Source: DATFQE01 sp963738205 (GTDB taxonomy: Bacteria > Actinomycetota > Thermoleophilia > Gaiellales > Gaiellaceae). From it: a stretch of DNA of 64,000 nt. The stretch is taken from contig CAVTVQ010000006.1 of assembly GCA_963738205.1 (NCBI GenBank), forward strand, positions 930,001-994,000, in the 5' to 3' direction. The stretch's first letter is position 1, and each line of letters starts with the position of its first letter. The notes beneath the pieces are model-generated. The model saw only the letters and a list, made by a program, of their open reading frames with translations. It made no database searches and had not been told where the DNA came from. Shown piece after piece: positions 41,368 through 49,453 of this stretch. The translations under genes and the position numbers were made by a program.

Positions 41368-42162
41368 TTAGTCGTCCAGGCTGCCCATGGTCAAGTTGAC
41401 GGTCGTTCCAGTCATCCCGCTCGCCTTGTCGGACGCCATGAAGACCGCCGTGTTCGCCATCTCCTCGAGTGTCATCAGCCGTCGCGGGTGGGTCTTGCTC
41501 GCGAGCAGCTCTTGCCACTGCTCCCAGGTCATTCCCGAGGCCTTGGCGCGAGGCTCGAAGGCGTCCTTGATCGTGCGTGACTCCGGCATGCCCTGTGGTC
41601 GCAGACCGACGACGCGAATGCCCTGAGGCGCGAGCTCGGCGGAGAGATCTCGAGTGAGTGCCTCCTTGGCGGCCTGCGCCGGGCCGTAGCCCCCCACCAA
41701 CGGGATCCCCGTGCGTGAGTGGAGTGCGGTGACGGTCATGATCACGCCCGATTTGTTCGGCAGCATCCGCCGAGCCGCCAGGCGCGCCGTCAGGAAGTAC
41801 GACGTCGCGTAGGCCATGATCGGCAGCGAGAACTGCTCCACATCCAGCTCGACGAGAGGCACACCCACAATCGTCGTATTCGGGATCCCGACCGCGTTGA
41901 ACGAGATGTCGACACGCCCCGCCTCGTCGATCACGGACTCCAGATGCCTGTCCACGGCTTCCTCGTCGAGCGCGTCGACCTCCGCCGCCTCGGCGGATCC
42001 GCCGGCGGCAACGATGTCCTTGGCGACCGCGTCGACCGGTGCCCGGAGGCGCCCGGTGAGAAAGAGCTTGGCCCCCTCTCGCGCAAAGGCGCGTCCGACA
42101 GCGCCGCCGATCCCGCCTCCGGCTCCATATATCACCGCAACCTTGTCCTTCAGTGCGTGCAT
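41368..42162 (-). CDS. SDR-family oxidoreductase with an altered active site
   Basis: A 264-residue SDR with the cofactor motif 'VAVIYGAGGGIGGAVGRAF' and 'NAVGIPNTT' (in place of NAG). The Ser position is plausibly in 'TVTALHSRTG'. The catalytic Tyr lies in 'GGYGPAQAAKEALTRDLSAE', but four residues on, where Lys normally stands, there is Gln. If the alignment is right the enzyme would be weak or act only as a binding protein. A strong GGGAGG site precedes ATG 42162. Confidence 0.78.
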   Translation of the reverse strand: MHALKDKVAVIYGAGGGIGGAVGRAFAREGAKLFLTGRLRAPVDAVAKDIVAAGGSAEAAEVDALDEEAVDRHLESVIDEAGRVDISFNAVGIPNTTIVGVPLVELDVEQFSLPIMAYATSYFLTARLAARRMLPNKSGVIMTVTALHSRTGIPLVGGYGPAQAAKEALTRDLSAELAPQGIRVVGLRPQGMPESRTIKDAFEPRAKASGMTWEQWQELLASKTHPRRLMTLEEMANTAVFMASDKASGMTGTTVNLTMGSLDD

Positions 42163-42361
42163 CACGCTGCCTCCCTCTCGGAGTCGAAGTGTCTGAGGTC
42201 TCGCCTGTAACGACACCGTCGACGGCCGAAACGGATCGGCGTTGCATCCCTCGCTCAGGCCCGGGCAGCGGCCCATGTGGTTACGACCGATTCGTTGCGA
42301 CGGTCGGCGGTGTCCTTATCTGTGTGCGAGCGAAACGACCGTCTGCTGCGAGGATGCCGTG

Positions 42362-43372
42362 GTGACTGAGCTGACGCTGGCTCGCGCCCAGGCCGGGGAC
42401 GAGGACGCGTTCCGTGAGCTCACCGATCCCTACCGGCGCGAGCTGCAGCTGCACTGCTACCGGATCCTCGGATCGCTGCAGGACGCCGAGGATCTTCTCC
42501 AGGAGACACTCCTCGCCGCCTGGCGCGGGCTTCAGAGCTACGAGCGGCGAGCCTCGGTACGCGCCTGGCTGTATCGGATCGCGACGAACCGCTGTCTGAA
42601 CCTGCTCCGAGAACGCGGGCGCCGTCCGCAGGAGGTACCACCCATGAGCGAGCCGCCCGAGCCGACCCGCCGCAGCGAGCCGGTCTGGCTGGAGCCCTAC
42701 CCCGACGTCCTGCTCGACGGCATCGCGGATACGACTGCCGGGCCGGCGGCACGCTACGAGACGCGGGAGACGGTCGGGCTCGCGTTCGTGGCGACGCTGC
42801 AGGAGCTCCCTCCGCGTCAACGGGCGGTGCTCGTGCTCCGCGACGTGCTCGGCTTCCACGGGGCCGAGGTGGCGGACATGCTCGAAAGCAGCGAGGCTTC
42901 GGTCAAGAGCGCGTTGCAGCGCGCGCGGGTGACGATCGACGAAGGTCTTCCTGCCGGCGAGTCTCCACCGCTGCCGCGTTCTGCACGCGAGCGCGAGCTC
43001 GTCGACCGCTTCGTCGACGCGGTCGAGCAAGGCGACACCGACGGCGTCGTGTCCCTGCTGACCGGCGACGCCTGGCTCACGATGCCGCCCCAGCCCTACG
43101 AGTACCAAGGCCAGGAGGCGATCGCGGAGTTCCTGCGCGACCGGGCACTCGCGCGTGGGGCTCCCCTGCGGCTCGTGGCCACGCGGGCGAACGACCAGCC
43201 CGCGTTCGGTTGCTACCTACCGGACCCGCAGGCCGCGCTCGCACGCGCCTACGGGCTGCTGGTCCTCACGCTGCAGGGCGACCGCATCTCGGCGATCACG
43301 TGGTTCTTCGATCGCGGGCTCTTCCCCCACTTTGGGCTCCCCCGCACGCTGCCCGACGGACGCGACGAGTAA
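42362..43372 (+). CDS. ECF sigma factor with SnoaL/NTF2-like C-terminal domain
   Basis: A 336-residue sigma factor. Region 2 is 'YRRELQLHCYRILGSLQDAE', with 'RAWLYRIATNRCLNLLRERG'. Region 4 is 'LPPRQRAVLVLRDVLGFHGA' to 'EVADMLESSEASVKSALQRA'. Residues about 215-325 form an NTF2-like domain (DRFVDAVEQGDTDGVVSLLT), as in ECF groups that lack a separate anti-sigma factor. The start is one of two adjacent GTG codons (42359 or 42362). The DUF899 gene follows after 19 bases and is the likely target or partner. No anti-sigma gene is adjacent. Confidence 0.88.
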   Translation: MTELTLARAQAGDEDAFRELTDPYRRELQLHCYRILGSLQDAEDLLQETLLAAWRGLQSYERRASVRAWLYRIATNRCLNLLRERGRRPQEVPPMSEPPEPTRRSEPVWLEPYPDVLLDGIADTTAGPAARYETRETVGLAFVATLQELPPRQRAVLVLRDVLGFHGAEVADMLESSEASVKSALQRARVTIDEGLPAGESPPLPRSARERELVDRFVDAVEQGDTDGVVSLLTGDAWLTMPPQPYEYQGQEAIAEFLRDRALARGAPLRLVATRANDQPAFGCYLPDPQAALARAYGLLVLTLQGDRISAITWFFDRGLFPHFGLPRTLPDGRDE

Positions 43373-43391
43373 CCAGAGGAAGGAGCGAACG

Positions 43392-44129
43392 ATGACTGAT
43401 CACAAGACCGCAACCGGTGAAGAGTGGCTTGCAGCCCGGCTCGAGCTGCTCGAGGCCGAGAAGGAGCTGACACGGCGCGAGGACGAGCTTGCCCGGCGGC
43501 GGCGGGAGCTGCCCTGGGTCCGAGTCGAGAAGGAGTACTCGTTCGACACCGACGACGGCTCGCGCACGCTGGCGGAGCTGTTCGACGGCCGCAGTCAGCT
43601 GCTCGTCTACCACTTCATGTTCGGACCGAGCTACGAGGCAGGTTGTCCGACCTGCTCGTCGATGGCCGACACCGTCGACGGCGCTCTCCCGCATCTACAC
43701 GCGCGCGACGTCACGATGATGTACGTCTCGCAGGCACCGCTCGAGAAGCTGCAGTCGTACAAGCGACGGATGGGCTGGAACATGCCCTGGGTCTCGGCGG
43801 CGGGCAGCGACTTCAACTTCGACCTCGGCTACGCACACACCGCGGAGGAGACGCGCGCAGCAATCGCGCCGATGCTGGAGGCGGGAGCGCCGCCGATCGT
43901 CGACCACAACGCAACCGCGAGCGGCACCGATGTCAACGGCTACCTCAGCCAGCTCTTTGGCTTCAGCGCGTTCGTCCTCGACGACGGCACCGTCTACCAG
44001 ACCTACGCGACCACGGGCCGCGGCGTCGAGTTCCTCATGGGCTACTACGGGATCCTCGACCGGGCGCCGAAGGGTCGGGACGAGGGCGATGAGTGGCAGG
44101 TGTGGATCCGCCGGCACGACGAATACTAA
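43392..44129 (+). CDS. DUF899 thioredoxin-like protein
   Basis: A 245-residue protein of the DUF899 (AAA-associated/thioredoxin-like) type. An N-terminal coiled helix (ARLELLEAEKELTRREDELA) is followed by a thioredoxin-like domain with 'YEAGCPTCSSMADTVDG' where the redox cysteines form CPTC. The ending 'GRGVEFLMGYYGILDRAPKG' is a family hallmark. It probably works in thiol/disulfide exchange or detoxification. It is in an operon with the ECF sigma gene and converges with the TMEM175-like gene, overlapping by four bases. Confidence 0.85.
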   Translation: MTDHKTATGEEWLAARLELLEAEKELTRREDELARRRRELPWVRVEKEYSFDTDDGSRTLAELFDGRSQLLVYHFMFGPSYEAGCPTCSSMADTVDGALPHLHARDVTMMYVSQAPLEKLQSYKRRMGWNMPWVSAAGSDFNFDLGYAHTAEETRAAIAPMLEAGAPPIVDHNATASGTDVNGYLSQLFGFSAFVLDDGTVYQTYATTGRGVEFLMGYYGILDRAPKGRDEGDEWQVWIRRHDEY

Positions 44130-44791
44130 GCGGCGGAGGGGGCACTTTCGCCTGGGATCGGGAGCCAGTAATAGGCGTTGAAGGCGACGATCACGGCCAA
44201 GCCCAGGACGGGTAGCACGGCGCCGAGCAGGACGCCGGTCGCGAGCCAGACCAGGGCGAGCTGAAAGCGCCTGCTGATAGCTGTCGCTCCGGCAGCGTCG
44301 AGGGCTTCGCTGAGCAGCCCGTGCCGGCGCGCGTACCGCCAGACGGCGTTGAACGTCAGCGCCGTCACGTCGAACAGGATGCCGTAGAAGACGACGGCTG
44401 TCCGTTGGCCGTGTCCACTGCGCAGCGCCCCGGCCAGGACGGAGGTGACGAACGGAAGGAACGCCACGACCATCAGCAGCAGGGTGTTCAGGAGCAGCAC
44501 GACCCGGTCGGCTGCACGGATGTGGTCGAACATCACATGGTGGTTCGCCCACACCTGCCCGATGAACAGGAATGTGACGCCGTAAGCGAGATAGGACGGC
44601 CACAAGGTGACCAGGCCATGGAGCAGGTCGCTGTAGTCAGTCGGCGGCCTGATCTCGAGAACGAGCAGGGTAATCGTGATCGCGAACACTGCATCGCTGA
44701 ACGCCACCAACCGCGTGGTGTCGCGGTTCACCGGGGCTCGGTCGGTCCCCACCCTGCCTCCAAGGGCTCCTGCGATCGCGAACCAGCTCAT
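44126..44791 (-). CDS. TMEM175/DUF1211-family potassium channel-like membrane protein
   Basis: A 221-residue polytopic membrane protein. The family signature 'RLVAFSDAVFAITITLLVLE' forms the first helix (about residues 27-46), followed by five further helices near 66-86, 95-118, 130-150, 170-195 and 190-212. Bacterial homologues with six helices form tetrameric potassium-leak channels. The last helices are divergent. It stands alone. Confidence 0.85.
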   Translation of the reverse strand: MSWFAIAGALGGRVGTDRAPVNRDTTRLVAFSDAVFAITITLLVLEIRPPTDYSDLLHGLVTLWPSYLAYGVTFLFIGQVWANHHVMFDHIRAADRVVLLLNTLLLMVVAFLPFVTSVLAGALRSGHGQRTAVVFYGILFDVTALTFNAVWRYARRHGLLSEALDAAGATAISRRFQLALVWLATGVLLGAVLPVLGLAVIVAFNAYYWLPIPGESAPSAA

Positions 44792-44988
44792 CGTGACCTC
44801 CTACGCTGGACTGGGCTGCTCGCGGCGAACGTCCTGCACGATCGCACATCACAGCGGTAAGAAGTCACCGCCGGCTTGCCGCTAATCCTCATGACCCGTC
44901 AAACGCGTTTTCGCGTGTCGAGGAAAATGACGGACATGACCGACCCAATGAACCGTGTCAGCAACACGGCACGTGAAACGGAGGCCAC

Positions 44989-45465
44989 GTGAACGCACAG
45001 CCCACCACGACCGAGGACCGATGGTCGCAACTGAAACGACAGGAGCTGATCGCTCTTGGCAAGACACTCGTCACGCAACGACTGGAAGACCTCGGATGCA
45101 CCGTCACGGCGCCGGGCAATCGGAGCGGCGGCAAACTCGACGTGCGGACTCCGTCCGGGCGCTCACTGGAGCTGTTCGTGTCCACTCAGCGGGTGGGCGG
45201 CTATGTCTTCTGGACCAAGCGTCGACTTCAGCCTGCGGACAACCGGTTCGCGGCAATCGTGCTGCTCGCCGACGCGGACGATCCCATCGTGTACCTCGTG
45301 CCGAGCACCGAGTGGCGCCACGCGTCGCCTCCGCTCACCGACCGTCCGAACGTCGGCAAGCGGAGCGAGCCGGAGTACGGCATCTCACTCGCTCGTTCGT
45401 CTCTCCCGGCGCTTCAGCAGCGGTACGCCTGGACCGGGAGCTCAGGAAACGAGCAGTTCCGCTAG
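44989..45465 (+). CDS. Hypothetical protein, possible PD-(D/E)XK-like nuclease fold
   Basis: A 158-residue cytoplasmic protein, GTG start. Its first half has a long helix (SQLKRQELIALGKTLVTQRL) followed by strands with 'GGKLDVRTPSGRSLELFVST' and a 'GYVFWTKRRLQPADNRFAAI' turn, similar to the core of small PD-(D/E)XK proteins with Asp and Glu in the expected places but without a clear Lys. It may be a nuclease relative or a DNA-mimic-like protein. No restriction or toxin partner is adjacent. Less AT/GC-biased codons than neighbours were not noticed. Confidence 0.5.
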   Translation: MNAQPTTTEDRWSQLKRQELIALGKTLVTQRLEDLGCTVTAPGNRSGGKLDVRTPSGRSLELFVSTQRVGGYVFWTKRRLQPADNRFAAIVLLADADDPIVYLVPSTEWRHASPPLTDRPNVGKRSEPEYGISLARSSLPALQQRYAWTGSSGNEQFR

Positions 45466-45481
45466 GCACTCCTTCGGCTTG

Positions 45482-46402
45482 TCAATCAGGCCGCCACAGC
45501 GCGTCGTCGCCGAGCGGGACGCGAACGGCCTTTCCGTCGGCAACGAGCTCGAGCAGCCCCTGCTCCGCCGCGACCCGGTCGGCCATGTCGTTGGTCCGCG
45601 CGAGCAGCTGGGCGACCTCTTGGGTCGTCAGGCCGTCGGGGAACTCCTCCAACAACGGAGCCGGACTGTCGGGCGCGGCACGGCGGACGAGGGCCGGGTC
45701 GAGATTGACCACGAGCACGTCGTACGCCTCGACCGGCTGCCAACCTCCGGCGACGACCCGCTGCCCGCTGCGCTCGAACACGATCGAAGGAGCTGTGAAG
45801 CGCACGGGCCCGTCCGTTTGGGCGGTTTTGCCTTGCAGCTCGGCCGCCGACCCCGCAGCCGCACGCGTCTCGGCCCGGTCATGCTCGTAGGCATCCGTCA
45901 CAGCAGGGTCGTCGAGCAGCGAGACGATCGCGCCCGCGTCCACGCCCTCGAGACCGTCCAAGACCGCCGCGATGGCCTCCTCGTCATCGAGCAGGATCGG
46001 ACTCGTGAAGGTCGCGAGCTGCAAGGCGCGAAAAACGCGCCACTCGCTCCCGGGGTCGAGCAGACGCGCCGCCACGACCGCCCGGCACGCGCGTGCGGTC
46101 GCGCTCACACGAGCCTTCGGTGAAGGCGAGAACGGCATCCCGAACCGACGGAACCGCGCCTGGCCAAGCGCGCTCCGAAGCGGCGTGTAACCACGCGCGA
46201 CGTACTGCTCAGCCGACTCGGTCAACCCGATCAGCACGAGCCGCCAATCGAGCTGTGCCCCGTAGCGCCACTCGAGCACCCGCAGCGCCGGGTTCGCCGA
46301 GTACGCCCATGGACAGCCGGGATCGTTGTACAGCAACGTCGTGATGACCGGCTTGAGATCGGAATGGCTCGCTGCCGTATCAGTGAGCGTAGTCGCGGAC
46401 AT
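45482..46402 (-). CDS. DsbA/FrnE-like thioredoxin-fold protein
   Basis: A 306-residue protein with a DsbA-like fold. The active-site segment is 'YNDPGCPWAYSANPALRVLE', with one Cys only, as in the 2-hydroxychromene-2-carboxylate isomerase and GST-kappa branch rather than true disulfide oxidases. A helical insert follows and a domain near the end has 'GLTTQEVAQLLARTNDMADR', which looks like a small helix-turn-helix or dimer region. ATG 46402 has GAAGGAGGG upstream. Confidence 0.75.
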   Translation of the reverse strand: MSATTLTDTAASHSDLKPVITTLLYNDPGCPWAYSANPALRVLEWRYGAQLDWRLVLIGLTESAEQYVARGYTPLRSALGQARFRRFGMPFSPSPKARVSATARACRAVVAARLLDPGSEWRVFRALQLATFTSPILLDDEEAIAAVLDGLEGVDAGAIVSLLDDPAVTDAYEHDRAETRAAAGSAAELQGKTAQTDGPVRFTAPSIVFERSGQRVVAGGWQPVEAYDVLVVNLDPALVRRAAPDSPAPLLEEFPDGLTTQEVAQLLARTNDMADRVAAEQGLLELVADGKAVRVPLGDDALWRPD

Positions 46403-46550
46403 GAGACCCTCCTTCGCGACGAAGACACCCGCGCACCACAGCCCGCGGGCCACTAGAGCATTCTTTCCAAACGCGCTAGGCACGTGAGCTGTTCCCGGCC
46501 CCGCCCCACATCGCGGTCTCGGCGACCCGCCGATGGCCGCCGAGCTGTCG

Positions 46551-47951
46551 CTACGGCTCGATGTTCTGGTTCAGCCGGAAGAAGTTCGTCGGGTCGTACG
46601 CCTGCTTCAGCTCGACCAGGCGCTCGTACTGCCGGTCACCGTAGGCCTGGCGAACCCGCTCGGCCCCCTCGTCGCCGAGGAAGTTGAGGTAGACGCGCCC
46701 GCCCGCATGCGGCTGCATGGCCGAGAAGAAGTCGCGCGCCCAGGCGACGTGCCGCTCTCCCTCGGGGTCGTCGTCGGTCCAGACCGCGTTGATATTCACG
46801 TTGTGGGCGGCGTCACGCTGGCTGAAGGCGGTCTCGTCCTCTCGCACGCGGGCGAGGGCGCCTCCGAGCTGAAAGACGATGCAGTACGACTTCGGCGAGG
46901 TGAGCGCCGAGGCGTGTTCGACGAGCGTGTCGATCGCCTCGTCCGTGAGCGGCGGCAGCTCGACCGACTTCCAGTAGTAGTGCCAGCCGTGCGGCACTGA
47001 TGGATCGAACATCGACTGCAGCGCCAGGTAGGGCTTGGGCTCGAGCAGGTCGACGATCGGGGTGCCGAACTCCTTCAGCGGCCGGACGACGTCGATTCCG
47101 TCCTCGAGCGCGCCGGCGTAGCAGGCTCCGACCATGACGATCGGCTTGCCGTGCACGTCGTCGGGCAGGAAGGGGAGCGGCGGAGCCACGCGCAGGTTGA
47201 AGATCGTCGTCAGCTCGTCGGGCGCTGTGGCGATGAACTCGCGGTAGAAGGCAAGGACCTCGCGAGCATCCACGAGCGGGTGGAAGATCGGCCCGGCGAG
47301 CACGATCGGTCCGACCGGGTGAAGCCGGTACTCGAACGAGGTCACGACCCCGAAGTTGCCGCCGCCGCCGCGGATCCCCCAGAAGAGGTCGGGGTGCTCC
47401 TCCTCGCTGGCGGTGAGGAGCTCGCCCTCCGCCGTCACCAGGTCGACCGAGAGGAGGTTGTCGACCGTCGCGCCGTGCTTTCGCATGAGCCAACCGATGC
47501 CGCCGCCAAGGGTGAGGCCCGCGATGCCGGTGTGGGTGACGATGCCGCCCACCGTCGCCAGACCATGAAGCTGCGTCTCGCGGTCAAGCTCGCCCCAGAG
47601 CACGCCGGCCTCGGCCCTGGCGGTGCGCGCCGCCGGGTCGACCCTGATGCCCTTCATCGGCGAGAGGTCGATCACGAGGCCGCCGTCGCAGAGCGCATGA
47701 CCACCGACGCCGTGGCCGCCGGAGCGCACCGCCACAAGAAGGCCACGCTCGCGCGCGAAGCGAACAGCCGCGACGACGTCCGCGACTCCGGTGCAGCGAG
47801 CGACACATGTGGGACGGCGGTCGATCGCACCGTTCCAGATCACGCGCGCGGCGTCGTAGCCTTCGTCGTCGGGACCGATCACCGCGCCGCGGAGCGAGTC
47901 GCGCAGACGCTCGAGGTCGGTGGTCGCCGCAGCCGGTGTCGTCGTGGTCAC
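46551..47951 (-). CDS. FAD-binding BBE-type oxidase
   Basis: A 466-residue flavoprotein of the berberine-bridge/hexose-oxidase type. The FAD domain has 'AVRSGGHGVGGHALCDGG' (His for the covalent flavin bond) and 'TLGGGIGWLMRKHG'. The second covalent Cys seems to be missing (TVDNLL in place of the Cys-containing loop), so only a single link is expected. The C-terminus 'YDPTNFFRLNQNI' is the BBE signature. It oxidises alcohols or sugars. A partial homologue begins at 63237. It is divergent from the HxlR regulator, with an operator between them. Confidence 0.87.
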   Translation of the reverse strand: MTTTTPAAATTDLERLRDSLRGAVIGPDDEGYDAARVIWNGAIDRRPTCVARCTGVADVVAAVRFARERGLLVAVRSGGHGVGGHALCDGGLVIDLSPMKGIRVDPAARTARAEAGVLWGELDRETQLHGLATVGGIVTHTGIAGLTLGGGIGWLMRKHGATVDNLLSVDLVTAEGELLTASEEEHPDLFWGIRGGGGNFGVVTSFEYRLHPVGPIVLAGPIFHPLVDAREVLAFYREFIATAPDELTTIFNLRVAPPLPFLPDDVHGKPIVMVGACYAGALEDGIDVVRPLKEFGTPIVDLLEPKPYLALQSMFDPSVPHGWHYYWKSVELPPLTDEAIDTLVEHASALTSPKSYCIVFQLGGALARVREDETAFSQRDAAHNVNINAVWTDDDPEGERHVAWARDFFSAMQPHAGGRVYLNFLGDEGAERVRQAYGDRQYERLVELKQAYDPTNFFRLNQNIEP

Positions 47952-47990
47952 GTCGCCGACGCTATGCGGGTGTCCCGCCACGGACTAGAC

Positions 47991-48024
47991 CGAATTTCGA
48001 ACCAAGTGGTTCGAATTTCGAACC
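47991..48024. promoter_or_regulatory. HxlR-type operator: inverted and phased direct repeats
   Basis: The 13-base sequence CGAATTTCGAACC occurs twice, 21 bases apart (two helical turns), and the first copy also pairs with the intervening GGTTCGAA to form a perfect palindrome (TTCGAACC-AAGT-GGTTCGAA). It lies between the divergent FAD-oxidase and regulator genes and so likely binds the HxlR dimer. Confidence 0.72.
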
Positions 48025-48056
48025 TGACCCGGATCCGGGGCTAGCATCAACGGAGG

Positions 48057-48821
48057 ATGCGGAGCTACGCGCAGTACTGCCCGATCGCCAAGGCGAGCGA
48101 GGTCCTCGGCGACCGCTGGACGCTCCTGATCGTGCGCGAGATGCTGGGCGGTGCGAGCGGGTTCAACGAGCTCCAGCGCGGCCTGCCGGGGATCTCGCGC
48201 TCGGTCCTTGCGGATCGGCTTCGCTCCCTCGAGCGGGCCGAGATCGTCGAGCGGCGCGTCGGCCCCAAGGGGAGGACGCTGGACTATCGCCTGACGCTCG
48301 CCGGCCTCGACCTGGAGACGGTTGTACAGGCGATCGGGGAGTGGGGCGCGACCTGGTCGTTCACCGATCCCCACCCCGAGGAGCTCGACCCCGACCTCTT
48401 GATCGTCTGGATGGCCCGTCACGTCGATCGCGAGCAGCTTCCACCCGGTCGCACGGTGGTCAAGTTCGACTTCCGCGACCCGGCGAAGCGCTACTGGATG
48501 GTGCTCGAGCCGTCCGAGGTCTCGGTCTGCCTCCAGCACCCCGGGTTCGACGTCGACCTCGAGGTCACGGTCGACACTGCAACCCTCTACCGCGTCTACC
48601 TGGGGCGCGCCGAGCTGGCCGGCGCGCTCCGGGCTCGCGAGCTGACCATGAGCGGCCCGCGGGCGCTTCAACGCGGGTTCGGACGCTGGTTCGCCTGGAG
48701 CGGGTTCGCACCCGCCAGCCGGCGGGCCGACGATCGCCGCCGCGCAGCGTCAAGACTCGCGGACCCCCAGAGGGTGCGCGTCGAACAACCGCTGCCAACG
48801 CATCCTCACTCCAGAGCCTGA
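48057..48821 (+). CDS. HxlR-family transcriptional regulator with C-terminal sensor domain
   Basis: A 254-residue protein. Residues about 8-95 form the HxlR winged helix: 'CPIAKASEVLGDRWTLLIVR', 'RSVLADRLRSLERAEIVERR'. Residues about 120-215 resemble a SCP2-like sterol-carrier fold (WMARHVDREQLPPGRTVVKF), a combination seen in other actinobacterial regulators and suggesting a hydrophobic ligand. It would control itself and the divergent oxidase gene through the repeats at 47991-48024. Confidence 0.85.
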   Translation: MRSYAQYCPIAKASEVLGDRWTLLIVREMLGGASGFNELQRGLPGISRSVLADRLRSLERAEIVERRVGPKGRTLDYRLTLAGLDLETVVQAIGEWGATWSFTDPHPEELDPDLLIVWMARHVDREQLPPGRTVVKFDFRDPAKRYWMVLEPSEVSVCLQHPGFDVDLEVTVDTATLYRVYLGRAELAGALRARELTMSGPRALQRGFGRWFAWSGFAPASRRADDRRRAASRLADPQRVRVEQPLPTHPHSRA

Positions 48822-48885
48822 GCGAGGGGACCGCGGTCCTGTCAAGCCCGCGCACTTTGAAAACGAAAGGCCCGCAGCAACCAGG

Positions 48886-49278
48886 TTAACTGTCGGCCGC
48901 GAATCGGCTGAAGCCCGAGTGGAGCTCGTGAACAACGACAGGCGCGTCCCCCAGCAACTGCGCCTTCCCGCGCATTTGCTCGAGCGCGGCTTCGCTCGGC
49001 CTGCCGTAGACGTCGACCCTCCCGAGCGTTAGCAAGTCGGCGAATTTGCGGAAGACGGGGCCGGCCACCGTCAGGTGGCGCTCGAGCGAGGTCGAGTCCG
49101 GATGGATCTGGACGACCGTCATCTGGCTGCCCGCCTCGTCGAAGTAAACGTCATACGAGAGCGGCTCGGCCTCGTTCGCCTCGACGAACGCGACCAGAAC
49201 TTCGACTCCCGCCTTCACCTCCTCGAGCTTCCCTTCGCGGATATCGGAACTGTCGACGACGAGGATCGGGCTCGACAA
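48886..49278 (-). CDS. Hypothetical protein, ABM-like fold
   Basis: A 130-residue protein whose pattern (PILVVDSSDIREGKLEEVKA, then VDVYGRPSEAALEQMR) suggests a dimeric alpha/beta barrel such as the antibiotic-biosynthesis-monooxygenase group. Its catalytic residues cannot be set. It stands alone before the scar at 49335. Confidence 0.6.
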   Translation of the reverse strand: MSSPILVVDSSDIREGKLEEVKAGVEVLVAFVEANEAEPLSYDVYFDEAGSQMTVVQIHPDSTSLERHLTVAGPVFRKFADLLTLGRVDVYGRPSEAALEQMRGKAQLLGDAPVVVHELHSGFSRFAADS

Positions 49279-49334
49279 CGTCCCTCCTGTCTGGGACCGG
49301 ACGGCCAGCCGAGCTTACCGCGACTCTCGTCAAC

Positions 49335-49409
49335 GGCGGCGTGATGGGCACACCGGGCCTCAACGAAGCACGGGAGATCTTGGGCAAGCGGCGCCTTCGC
49401 GCGTCGGTG
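49335..49409 (+). pseudogene. C-terminal fragment of a PYROXD2-like oxidoreductase gene
   Basis: The frame reads 'GGVMGTPGLNEAREILGKRR' and matches the end of the intact gene at 57044-58654 (GGVMGTPGLNAAREILGRRK) at nearly every residue, but the rest of the gene is missing. It is a deletion scar of a second copy. Confidence 0.75.
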
Positions 49410-49453
49410 GGGACGATTGGCGTGAGCCGAGCGGCGGCGCATATCGTCTTGGA

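Noticed and set aside
47996..48015. TTCGAACC-AAGT-GGTTCGAA as a second LexA box
   Set aside because: The CGAAC and GTTCG halves are six bases apart, whereas the SOS box needs four; the repeat pattern fits the adjacent HxlR regulator better.
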